NCBI GenBank assembly: GCA_964351245.1
Contig: CAYGNF010000049.1
Location: forward strand, 1 to 5,762
DNA from: JANRKH01 sp964351245
Lineage (GTDB): Bacteria; Pseudomonadota; Alphaproteobacteria; Rickettsiales; Rickettsiaceae
DNA: 5,762 nucleotides
Reading direction: 5' to 3'
Shown here: piece after piece, positions 1 to 5,762 of the stretch
Layout: every line of letters begins with the position of its first letter
Position numbering within the stretch: position 1 is the stretch's first letter
Notes under the pieces: model-generated
What the model was told of the DNA's origin: nothing
Seen by the model: only the letters and a program-made list of their open reading frames with translations
Databases searched by the model: none
Made by a program: the position numbers and the translations under genes

Positions 1-373
1 CAATAAACAAAATATTGAAATAATAGATTCAAAAATTACACCAAAGAATTTGGGGGAATTAATTAGCTTGATTAAAAGTGGAGAAATTTCCAGCAAAATT
101 GCCAAACAAATTTTTGAGGTGATGCAAGATAAAAATGATGATCCTAAGTCAATTATCCAAGAGTTAGGACTAACGCAAGTTTCCGATGTTGCAGAGATAG
201 CAAAGATAGTGGAAGCGGTCTTGGAATCCCACCCTGATGTCTTAGATGAATATCATGGTGGCAAGGATAAGTTATTCGGATTTTTTGTAGGTCAGATTAT
301 GAAAAGAACTCAGGGAATGGCGAATCCATCAGTGGTAAACCAAGTATTAAAGGATGCTCTTACCAAATCTTAG
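1..373 (+). CDS. gatB: Aspartyl/glutamyl-tRNA(Asn/Gln) amidotransferase subunit B, C-terminal part (5' end outside window)
   Basis: This is the last 123 residues of GatB; the family is usually about 480 residues long. GatB works with GatA and GatC to convert Glu-tRNA(Gln) and Asp-tRNA(Asn), made by non-discriminating synthetases, into Gln-tRNA(Gln) and Asn-tRNA(Asn). The reading frame is open from base 2, so the TTG at 50-52 is internal and not a start. The visible part is the helical YqeY-like tail domain that contacts the tRNA. Family landmarks are ITPKNLGELI near its beginning, SGEISSKIAKQIFE, and the conserved end block GKDKLFGFFVGQIMK followed by ANPSVVNQVLKDAL. The catalytic cradle is upstream of the window. 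The stop (TAG, 371-373) lies inside the 3' end of the convergent holC gene. No terminator hairpin is evident just after it. The identification is firm because the end block is highly conserved. Confidence 0.96.
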   Translation, partial: NKQNIEIIDSKITPKNLGELISLIKSGEISSKIAKQIFEVMQDKNDDPKSIIQELGLTQVSDVAEIAKIVEAVLESHPDVLDEYHGGKDKLFGFFVGQIMKRTQGMANPSVVNQVLKDALTKS

Positions 374-836
374 GTGAGGATAATTTTTCCCATGGGCCGC
401 TTTGCTCTTTTTTATAAAAATTAATATCGGATTCATGGTTACTTAGAGTGGAGTGAATGCTTTGCGCAAGTTTACTTTGTCTTTCGGATTCTGCGGAAAA
501 GATAATAAATACCCTGTGAAAATTTTCTACATTTATATATGCGCCGCCTATTAAAACGAGCAATGTCGAATTATTTAAATTTTCATCTTTATAGGTAATG
601 AGTACTGGCTGATCACTGGCTCTTGGGTCGTTTAAACTTCCGTGCGGCACAAAAGATTTTTGTTTGTATGTCCACAACATTTTATTAAACATCTCCTGCA
701 TACCTTCATCCTCAGTGACGACAAGAGTATTGCAGTTAGTATGATAACATTTCTCTATTAGGCTGCATGCAATTTTTTCAAAATCGTCTCCTATTACTTC
801 GTAGAAACTTACTTCTGTTTTAGCTGTATTTAACAT
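360..836 (-). CDS. holC: DNA polymerase III subunit chi
   Basis: The product has 158 residues, close to the usual length of chi (147 in E. coli). In the replicase, chi pairs with psi to join the clamp loader to SSB by binding the SSB C-terminal tail. Visible family features are an N-terminal strand VSFYEV (residues 9-14), a helix then strand LVVTEDEGMQEMFNKMLW (about 38-55), the block SFVPHGS with DP and QPVLITY (61-82), a second strand TLLVLIGG (91-98), and a C-terminal segment where QSKLAQSIH leads to the conserved Trp in GPWEK. The ATG at 834-836 immediately follows the recG stop, giving TAGATG, and only a weak purine stretch precedes it, so translation is probably coupled to recG. The 3' end overlaps the convergent gatB end by 14 bp. 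The partner psi (holD) is not in the window. Chi is poorly conserved; the call rests on the VPH block, length and fold order. Confidence 0.86.
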   Translation of the reverse strand: MLNTAKTEVSFYEVIGDDFEKIACSLIEKCYHTNCNTLVVTEDEGMQEMFNKMLWTYKQKSFVPHGSLNDPRASDQPVLITYKDENLNNSTLLVLIGGAYINVENFHRVFIIFSAESERQSKLAQSIHSTLSNHESDINFYKKEQSGPWEKLSSPKIW

Positions 837-2870
837 CTATAGCATTATGTCTTTATCTGGCATTAATTTATTAAATATTCTCATTGCAATCTTATGCGAT
901 TCTTCTATTTCAATTTTCTGCACTATCTTCCGTACCGACTCTATTATATATGCATCAGATGATATATCAAGAAATCTAAAATTTTGTTCTCCGCTTTGTT
1001 TTTCCCCAAAAAACTCCCCCTCGCCCCTTAGTGCCAAATCTTTTTCTGCTATAAAGAAGCCGTCATGAGATTGCTTCATGATATTGAGCCTGTTACTAGC
1101 CACTTGGGATATACGCGTACCTCTAAGTAAAATGCAACATGATTCTATATAGCCCCTTCCTACTCTACCTCTTAACTGATGGAGCTGCGCTAGACCAAAC
1201 CTTTCAGCATTCTCTATTACAATCAATGTAGCATCTGGTACATCAACCCCCACTTCTACCACGGTCGTGGAGATAAGTATAGGTGCAAGCCCACTTCTAA
1301 ACTGCTCAATAACTTCATTTTTTTTATCTTGAGTCATACTACCATATAGATATGAAACCTTTGAGCCAAAAATATCATATAGATATTCATATCTTGTCTG
1401 TACATCGATAATTTCCTGACTAGGTTCCTGTGTATCTTTTGCTTCTATTAAAGGACATATCCAGTAAATTTGTTCATTTCTTGAGATCTTGAGCTCTATT
1501 GCACGAATAATATCTTGGAGTTTAGATAAAGAAGAAACCACCGTTTGTGTTTTTTTTCTATTACTTGGAATGTCAGTAATGCAAGACATAGAAAGATCTC
1601 CGAAATACGCCATGGATAAGGTTCGTGGAATAGGAGTAGCACTCATCAACAAAATATCAGGATTATTTCCTTTGGATGCTATCGTCATTCTTTGCTGAAC
1701 CCCGAATTTATGCTGCTCGTCTATTATCACAAAAGATAGATCTTTAAAATGCAGATCGGGATTAAAGAGCGCATGAGTACCGATAATATATTGCACATTA
1801 CCCGACTCTATGTCTGCAAATATTTGATTCTTAGTTTTTGTAGGTGTTTTGCTTGTAAGAATAGCTATTTTGTAATTCTCGTAAGAGAGCATTGTTGATA
1901 TAAAGTTGAAATGCTGATGAGCGAGGACTTCCGTTGGTGCAATTAAAGCTACTTGCCCGCCGCTTTGGAGTACATTTACCGATGTCAGAAGAGATACGAT
2001 TGTTTTACCGCACCCAACATCGCCTTGAATCATTCTAATCATCTGATAAGGGCTTGATTGATCTAATTCTATTTCTTTTATTGTCGTCTTTTGACTCTCG
2101 GTCAGAGTATGTCCAAATCTTTCTAGGATTCTTTTTTGCAGATCTTTATCTAAAGAATAAACCCTGGCTTTATTTTTAATATTCTTAGATCGCATAATTT
2201 TAAATCCCATCTGATTAGCGAAAGCTTCATCAAATTTTAATCTATTAATTGCATCAGACAATGCCTCGCTAGAGCCGCCTTTATGTAATTCTGTGATTGC
2301 GTAGTGGAATGATTGAAGATGAAAATCATTAATAAGCTGTAGAGGCATCCATTCCGGGAGCAAGGCCGTGATATGAATCAATTTACTTATGTATAATCTG
2401 ATTTGATTATTTATAATGCCGTAAGTAAGTGGGTATGTAGGCTCAAAGCTGGTGTGCAAAGCTTTATCTAGTATAATTTCTGGATGAGAGATTTGAGGCA
2501 AATACTCATATATCTCAACTTTACCAGAGCAATTAACATAATTACCAGGCTTTAGCAAATTAAGAATAAAGCGGTTTTTTCTAAAAAATATCAATGTAAT
2601 AGAGCCGGTACTATTAACGCAGAATATCCTAATGGGACCTTGAGATTTCTTGGGTAAGACTACTTCTTCTACTTTAACACGAGTAAGAATCTGATCTCCG
2701 TGTTTGAGACTAGAGAGATTTGGCGAAATAACTCGTATAGAATAATTGAGAGGCCGGTATAATAAAAGATCTGCGACTATATGTATCCCAAGTCTAGCTA
2801 AAGCTATGCTCACCTCATTCTTAAGGGATAATGCTGAGTCAATTCGTTGAGTGATTTTCTCTAATGTCAT
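837..2870 (-). CDS. recG: ATP-dependent DNA helicase RecG
   Basis: The product has 677 residues, near full length for RecG (693 in E. coli). RecG is a monomeric superfamily 2 translocase that remodels stalled forks, D-loops and R-loops and drives branch migration. The N-terminal part (about 1-200) is the wedge/OB-fold region that holds the junction. The helicase core carries all expected motifs: Walker A GDVGCGKT (283-290), motif Ia APTEVLAHQH (311-320), GTHAL (364-368), motif II DEQHKFGV (384-391), motif III SATPIPRT (410-417), motif V STTVVEVGVDVPDA (534-547) and motif VI QLHQLRGRVGR (562-572). The RecG-specific C-terminal block DGFFIAEKDLALRGEGEFFG follows (603-622). No key residue is missing, so it should be active. 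The ATG at 2868-2870 gives a normal N-terminus but has no strong Shine-Dalgarno sequence. holC follows with no gap, so recG is the first visible gene of a two-gene unit. Confidence 0.97.
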   Translation of the reverse strand: MTLEKITQRIDSALSLKNEVSIALARLGIHIVADLLLYRPLNYSIRVISPNLSSLKHGDQILTRVKVEEVVLPKKSQGPIRIFCVNSTGSITLIFFRKNRFILNLLKPGNYVNCSGKVEIYEYLPQISHPEIILDKALHTSFEPTYPLTYGIINNQIRLYISKLIHITALLPEWMPLQLINDFHLQSFHYAITELHKGGSSEALSDAINRLKFDEAFANQMGFKIMRSKNIKNKARVYSLDKDLQKRILERFGHTLTESQKTTIKEIELDQSSPYQMIRMIQGDVGCGKTIVSLLTSVNVLQSGGQVALIAPTEVLAHQHFNFISTMLSYENYKIAILTSKTPTKTKNQIFADIESGNVQYIIGTHALFNPDLHFKDLSFVIIDEQHKFGVQQRMTIASKGNNPDILLMSATPIPRTLSMAYFGDLSMSCITDIPSNRKKTQTVVSSLSKLQDIIRAIELKISRNEQIYWICPLIEAKDTQEPSQEIIDVQTRYEYLYDIFGSKVSYLYGSMTQDKKNEVIEQFRSGLAPILISTTVVEVGVDVPDATLIVIENAERFGLAQLHQLRGRVGRGYIESCCILLRGTRISQVASNRLNIMKQSHDGFFIAEKDLALRGEGEFFGEKQSGEQNFRFLDISSDAYIIESVRKIVQKIEIEESHKIAMRIFNKLMPDKDIML

Positions 2871-2894
2871 GAATTTTCAATATTACATGTTGAG

Positions 2895-2922
2895 ATTATA
2901 TCACTTATTAAATTAAATTATA
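2895..2922 (-). promoter_or_regulatory. Candidate -10 boxes for the recG-holC unit
   Basis: Read on the minus strand, a perfect TATAAT lies at 2900-2895 and a second at 2922-2917, about 25 and 47 bases upstream of the recG ATG. Neither has a good -35 box. The second has TTTAAT at a 17-base spacing, matching TTGACA at only three positions. In DNA this AT-rich, TATAAT can occur by chance, so these are candidates only. Their position in the gap between a likely terminator and recG is what supports them. Confidence 0.35.
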
Positions 2923-2950
2923 GAAAGAATATTTGAGGGATTAAAGTAGT

Positions 2951-2988
2951 AGAATGTAACCCTCTCTAATTTGAGGGGGCTACATTCT
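2951..2988 (-). terminator. Imperfect hairpin downstream of the autotransporter gene, probable terminator
   Basis: The arms at 2951-2966 and 2973-2988 can form a 16-position stem around a 6-base loop. The outer 8 pairs (AGAATGTA with TACATTCT) are perfect, and the inner part is GC-rich (CCC and CTC paired with GGG and GAG). In either RNA there is one G-U pair and one A-C mismatch. The hairpin begins 36 bases after the autotransporter stop and lies before recG, where a terminator is expected. The U-run after the stem is poor on the minus strand (ACTACTTTAAT), so termination may be inefficient or the hairpin may instead protect the mRNA 3' end. On the plus strand the stem is followed by TTAGTATATTAT, but no plus-strand gene lies just upstream. 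Confidence 0.55.
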
Positions 2989-3024
2989 TTAGTATATTAT
3001 CTAAAATTATATAATCTTATAGTT

Positions 3025-3873
3025 CTAGAAACTGACTCTGACTTTTAGAGACCCTGCTGTAGAAGAGAATTTCTTAGCAGTGACAGCATCTAGGCTTGCT
3101 GAGTATTCTACATAATCACGTACTACAGATACTCCTGCTCCGAAGTTCATAGATGTTTTCATGATAGTTTCGCCTTTACTCATAAATATACCGTTATAAC
3201 CTTGTAGTCTTTTTCTGCTATTACCTTGTCTATCTTGTAATTTATGATTAACTCCAATAGATAATCTAGGAGTTATCACATTGCTTACATAACATGGTCC
3301 GTAGTTGAGTATAAAGCTCTTGGTGATAGCAAGACCTATAGTACCTTCTAGAGTATTTGACTCTCTTGCATCATGATTAAATTCGTATAATCTAGAGACT
3401 TGCTTATATGCTGCGTCTTTTGAATAAGTTTTTCTTAATCCAATTTCTGGAGTAAAGAATATACCAGTATTACTGAGTTGTTTACTAGTGCCAATAGATG
3501 CAGATCCAGATATAGTACTAGTTTTATATTTAGCAATAGAAGTAGCATAAGAAGTAGCACCTGGATGTATAGATGAAGATTTTACATTAGTGGTAGCTAC
3601 TGATCCATCCCATCTGATGTAATAATTATCAAAATCATATAATCCGTAGATAGTAAGACCATAAGTATTTGTTCTTGTTATATCTCCTAATGCAGCATTC
3701 TTCATCTTGGTTCTACTTGATGCTACATTACCTGCAACACCTAGTACAAATTCATCAGTTACTTTACCGTCAAATCCTATAGTACCTCCATGTGCTTTAG
3801 ATACATAGCCCAACGAATCTTTAGATTCTGATTGCTTGGCACTAGAAAACATGCCTTCTGCCCATACTCCAAA
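3025..3873 (-). other. Autotransporter beta-barrel (translocator) domain
   Basis: The last roughly 280 residues form the outer-membrane barrel, the usual size for a 12-strand autotransporter pore. Alternating polar/hydrophobic strands ending in aromatic residues recur, for example TYGLTIYGLYDF, YYIRWDGSVAT, GIFFTPEIGLRKTY, TLEGTIGLAI, and the closing SLKVRVSF. The start was set at FGVWAEGMF, where the helical linker gives way to strands; this boundary is accurate to perhaps 10 residues. Confidence 0.85.
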
Positions 3874-5762
3874 ATTTTTAGTATTTTCATCTCCCGCTGA
3901 AACGCCAGAAGAAAGATTAGCGTCATTAAGCTCTGCTGCTGCTGTAGTAATAGTTTTCATCTGGCGATTTGCAACAGTAGTACCAATTACTTTTACAGTA
4001 TTTGCAACTGTATTACCTATTTCTTGATTATTATTGTTAAAAAATGCACGAGTTTTGATTTCCTGAACTTTTGCATCATCACCTGCTTCTTCTAACTCTA
4101 AAATAGAATCCAGCATATCTCTAGCTCCTCCGGTAGTATTCTTATAATCTCGTGCAAATGCCTGGAGCTGTTGATCTAGAGCTTTGTTAGAAGCTTTTTG
4201 TGGCAACGAACCTTTTTGTAACGCACCTGATAATTGATTAGCAATATTATACTTAAAAGTAACAGCTCCGTCTGCGTATGTGTAAGTATTATCACTATCT
4301 GCAATATCAACAATAGATACAGAAGCAGGAGTGCCGGAGATATTGTTAATAATTGTGAATATCTCACCTTTATTAGGCTGATGTGTACTTGAATCTAATG
4401 TGATCATGAGATTACTCGCATCTACTGAATTATCTGTACCTGCCATGTTACCGTAATGAGTGCCATCTACAAGATTTGTGGTAATAGAGAATGTTTCTGG
4501 AGCTGCAAAGGCCGCAGTTAATGTTAATGCATGATCTACCAAATTAATTGATCCTTTATTAGTCAGTGTAAGATCGCCATGGTGTGTTGTGTCGCCTGAA
4601 AGCACTAGATTTACGTCTTCACCTACTGTTGTAGTATCTGCATAGATATCTCCACTTAGAGTATGGGTTGTTCCCGCCTCTAACATATTAAATGCAGCAA
4701 GACTAAAGACGGCGCTTCCTATTTCTGTATGCGCTCCTCCTATTTTATTAGTGTATGTTCCAGTATTAGTAGTATCAGGTAGGATTTTTCCTGTGATTTG
4801 TATATTATCTACATTACCTGATTCTATAATAAAGGTAGAGCCAGAAGCTATCTTAACATCTGTGACATTTACTTTTGTATTATCATCTCCTGTTATAGTA
4901 TATTTCTCATTATTTCCAGACCCTACATTTAAAGTTGTAGCAAAGACGTTACTATTATTGTTAGATACATCATTATTAATCCCAATCCCAAGAGTTGCAC
5001 TTTTTACCAATAGTCCTTCTGATCCGATGTTACCATGATTACCACTCTTCAGCGAGATTTTCCCTGTATTCGTTGTAGAGGTTGTAAAATTACCAGAAAA
5101 TGTATCTGCAGTAAATATAGCATCATTACCTGCAAAATCTACATCTCCAGTTACTATATTTGCTCCTGCGTCAAGAGTACCAGCTGCTGTGAATGATATA
5201 GTAGTAGCAGATACATTAGCGCCTAATGTTGTTGTACCAGCTCCTATTTTAAATGTATCTAGAGCCTTTGTAGCGCCTAATGCTGCGCTAAAGGTTACTA
5301 TATTACCAGAACCGGGATTACTATATACTGAACCGTTGCCTGCATTTGCTGCATCAATAGCGCCGCCAATAGTAGTAGTATCTACAAGGGTTAATTCTTT
5401 AGCATCGTTTATTTTGATTGCAGAATTTGCATCAACTACTCCTGATAAGGTAGTAGCTCCGTTTACTTCTATTGCGGCAGCTGCATTACCTCCTATATTT
5501 GTTGCATAAATTGCTGTATTCTCTCCAAGTGTTAATTTGGAATTTGCTGCAGATTCAAACTTTTTAAGCATTTTATCTGTTGCACCAGCAGTACCTGTAA
5601 AAGCTGAATTAGCATTTGTAAGAGAGACTGTTGCTTGATCTGTGGTTGCTGTAGTGATGTTAGTGATATTAACTGCACCCCCGAGTGTTGCTGTATTATC
5701 GCCAGTAATATTTAAAGCTTTGATTGCGCTTGTTGTACCAATATCACCCGTGATAGTTAGAT
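3025..5762 (-). CDS. Sca/OmpB-like autotransporter adhesin, C-terminal 911 residues (5' end outside window)
   Basis: This is a type V secretion (autotransporter) surface protein. The frame is open from the window edge, so the ATG at 5569-5571 is internal and the signal peptide is not visible. Three parts can be seen. The passenger (edge to about 4240) is rich in Thr, Ala, Asn, Gly and Ser with short alternating strands such as LTITGD and TATLGGAV, as in beta-helical adhesins. A helical linker follows (about 4239-3907). The barrel (about 3873 to the stop) begins FGVWAEGMF, continues with GGTIGFDGKVTDEFVLGVAG, and ends KVRVSF with the terminal Phe expected for insertion by the BAM complex. From memory, this order closely resembles Rickettsia OmpB and other Sca barrels. 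The only Cys in the visible protein is in the barrel (GPCYV), and cysteine-poor passengers are typical of the family. A role in host contact is inferred. Family membership is firm, but the specific Sca orthologue cannot be assigned. The gene stands alone, with a probable terminator just downstream. Confidence 0.92.
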   Translation of the reverse strand, partial: LTITGDIGTTSAIKALNITGDNTATLGGAVNITNITTATTDQATVSLTNANSAFTGTAGATDKMLKKFESAANSKLTLGENTAIYATNIGGNAAAAIEVNGATTLSGVVDANSAIKINDAKELTLVDTTTIGGAIDAANAGNGSVYSNPGSGNIVTFSAALGATKALDTFKIGAGTTTLGANVSATTISFTAAGTLDAGANIVTGDVDFAGNDAIFTADTFSGNFTTSTTNTGKISLKSGNHGNIGSEGLLVKSATLGIGINNDVSNNNSNVFATTLNVGSGNNEKYTITGDDNTKVNVTDVKIASGSTFIIESGNVDNIQITGKILPDTTNTGTYTNKIGGAHTEIGSAVFSLAAFNMLEAGTTHTLSGDIYADTTTVGEDVNLVLSGDTTHHGDLTLTNKGSINLVDHALTLTAAFAAPETFSITTNLVDGTHYGNMAGTDNSVDASNLMITLDSSTHQPNKGEIFTIINNISGTPASVSIVDIADSDNTYTYADGAVTFKYNIANQLSGALQKGSLPQKASNKALDQQLQAFARDYKNTTGGARDMLDSILELEEAGDDAKVQEIKTRAFFNNNNQEIGNTVANTVKVIGTTVANRQMKTITTAAAELNDANLSSGVSAGDENTKNFGVWAEGMFSSAKQSESKDSLGYVSKAHGGTIGFDGKVTDEFVLGVAGNVASSRTKMKNAALGDITRTNTYGLTIYGLYDFDNYYIRWDGSVATTNVKSSSIHPGATSYATSIAKYKTSTISGSASIGTSKQLSNTGIFFTPEIGLRKTYSKDAAYKQVSRLYEFNHDARESNTLEGTIGLAITKSFILNYGPCYVSNVITPRLSIGVNHKLQDRQGNSRKRLQGYNGIFMSKGETIMKTSMNFGAGVSVVRDYVEYSASLDAVTAKKFSSTAGSLKVRVSF
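3907..4239 (-). other. Helical linker between passenger and barrel
   Basis: About 110 residues here break the beta-rich pattern. They contain helix-forming stretches such as KALDQQLQAFARDY, ARDMLDSILELEEAGDDAK and VKVIGTTVANRQMKTITTAAAEL, separated by an Asn run at 4027-4038 (FFNNNNQEIGN). In autotransporters the segment before the barrel forms a helix that spans the pore and often contains the site where the passenger is released. Whether this protein is cleaved cannot be told from the sequence. Confidence 0.65.
5206..5694 (-). repeat. Degenerate ~26-residue passenger repeats (protein level)
   Basis: Within the passenger a short motif of the form T-(L/I/F)-(G/S)-(G/A)-x-(V/I/L) recurs. Clear copies are TATLGGAV (5671-5694), ATTLSGVVDA (5428-5457), TTTIGGAIDA (5350-5379) and TTTLGANVSA (5206-5235). 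Weaker copies fall in between: AFTGTA, LTLGEN and TFSAAL. Spacing between successive copies is about 22 to 30 residues, mostly near 26, which suits one coil of a beta-helix. The DNA copies are diverged and no exact long repeat was seen. The period was counted by eye and the limits of the array are approximate. Confidence 0.5.

Noticed and set aside
50..52. TTG at 50 as the start of a separate 107-residue gene
   Set aside because: The frame is open upstream to base 2 and the upstream residues (ITPKN) continue the GatB family pattern, so it is an internal codon of a truncated gatB.
847..1068. Plus-strand ORF opposite recG
   Set aside because: It lies wholly inside recG, has no recognisable domain, and is explained as a shadow frame.
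1489..1698. Plus-strand ORF opposite the recG helicase core
   Set aside because: It is antisense to conserved recG motifs and shows no family resemblance of its own.
2871..3024. Small gene or tRNA in the intergenic gap
   Set aside because: No cloverleaf-like structure or convincing ORF is visible; the gap is explained by a hairpin and promoter-like AT-rich sequence.
4176..4367. Leucine-rich 63-residue minus-strand ORF in another frame of the autotransporter
   Set aside because: The Leu/Ile richness results from reading ACT/GAT/AAT-rich passenger codons out of frame; it is not a credible membrane protein gene.
4751..5509. Two plus-strand ORFs of 95 and 106 residues opposite the passenger, plus a 63-residue one near 3836
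   Set aside because: Passenger codons for Thr, Ala, Gly and Val give few stops on the opposite strand. These ORFs are low-complexity with no recognisable domain.
5569..5571. ATG at 5569-5571 as the autotransporter start
   Set aside because: The frame continues without a stop for 63 more codons to the window edge with the same passenger composition, and the sequence after this Met is not a signal peptide.
5206..5694. CRISPR-like or tandem DNA repeat in the passenger
   Set aside because: The recurrence is at protein level with diverged DNA; there are no identical direct repeats with unique spacers.

Overview
The window is AT-rich and most resembles an alphaproteobacterium of the order Rickettsiales, probably a Rickettsiaceae member or close relative. 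The best clue is the last gene. Its C-terminal beta-barrel, as I recall the family, matches the Sca/OmpB autotransporter barrels of Rickettsia in its block order, including a terminal KVRVSF. The other genes are bacterial housekeeping genes and fit that placement without narrowing it. Genus and species cannot be read from this sequence.

Layout: (1) At the left edge, on the plus strand, is the 3' end of gatB (aspartyl/glutamyl-tRNA amidotransferase subunit B; stop at 371-373). (2) Tail-to-tail with it, overlapping by 14 bp, is holC (DNA polymerase III chi subunit) on the minus strand. (3) Directly upstream of holC, with no base between stop and start (TAG-ATG), is recG (branched-DNA helicase). 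recG and holC therefore look like one transcription unit running right to left. (4) A 154-bp intergenic gap (2871-3024) holds an imperfect hairpin that probably ends the next transcript, plus TATAAT-like boxes that could serve recG. (5) The right half (3025 to the window edge, minus strand) is the C-terminal 911 residues of a large autotransporter adhesin. It has a Thr/Ala/Asn/Gly-rich beta-helix-like passenger, a helical linker and an outer-membrane barrel. Its N-terminus and signal peptide lie beyond the window; the methionine codon at 5569-5571 is internal.

Functional reading: recG and holC both belong to replication-fork maintenance, and both proteins are known in model bacteria to contact single-strand DNA-binding protein (SSB). 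Their tight pairing makes sense but is an inference. gatB (translation) and the autotransporter (cell surface, probably host contact) appear to be unrelated neighbours. I saw no tRNA, rRNA, CRISPR array, insertion sequence or phage gene. The most interesting item is the autotransporter, because passenger domains diverge fast and this one shows a rough 26-residue periodicity. I find no clear sign of a wholly new system here.
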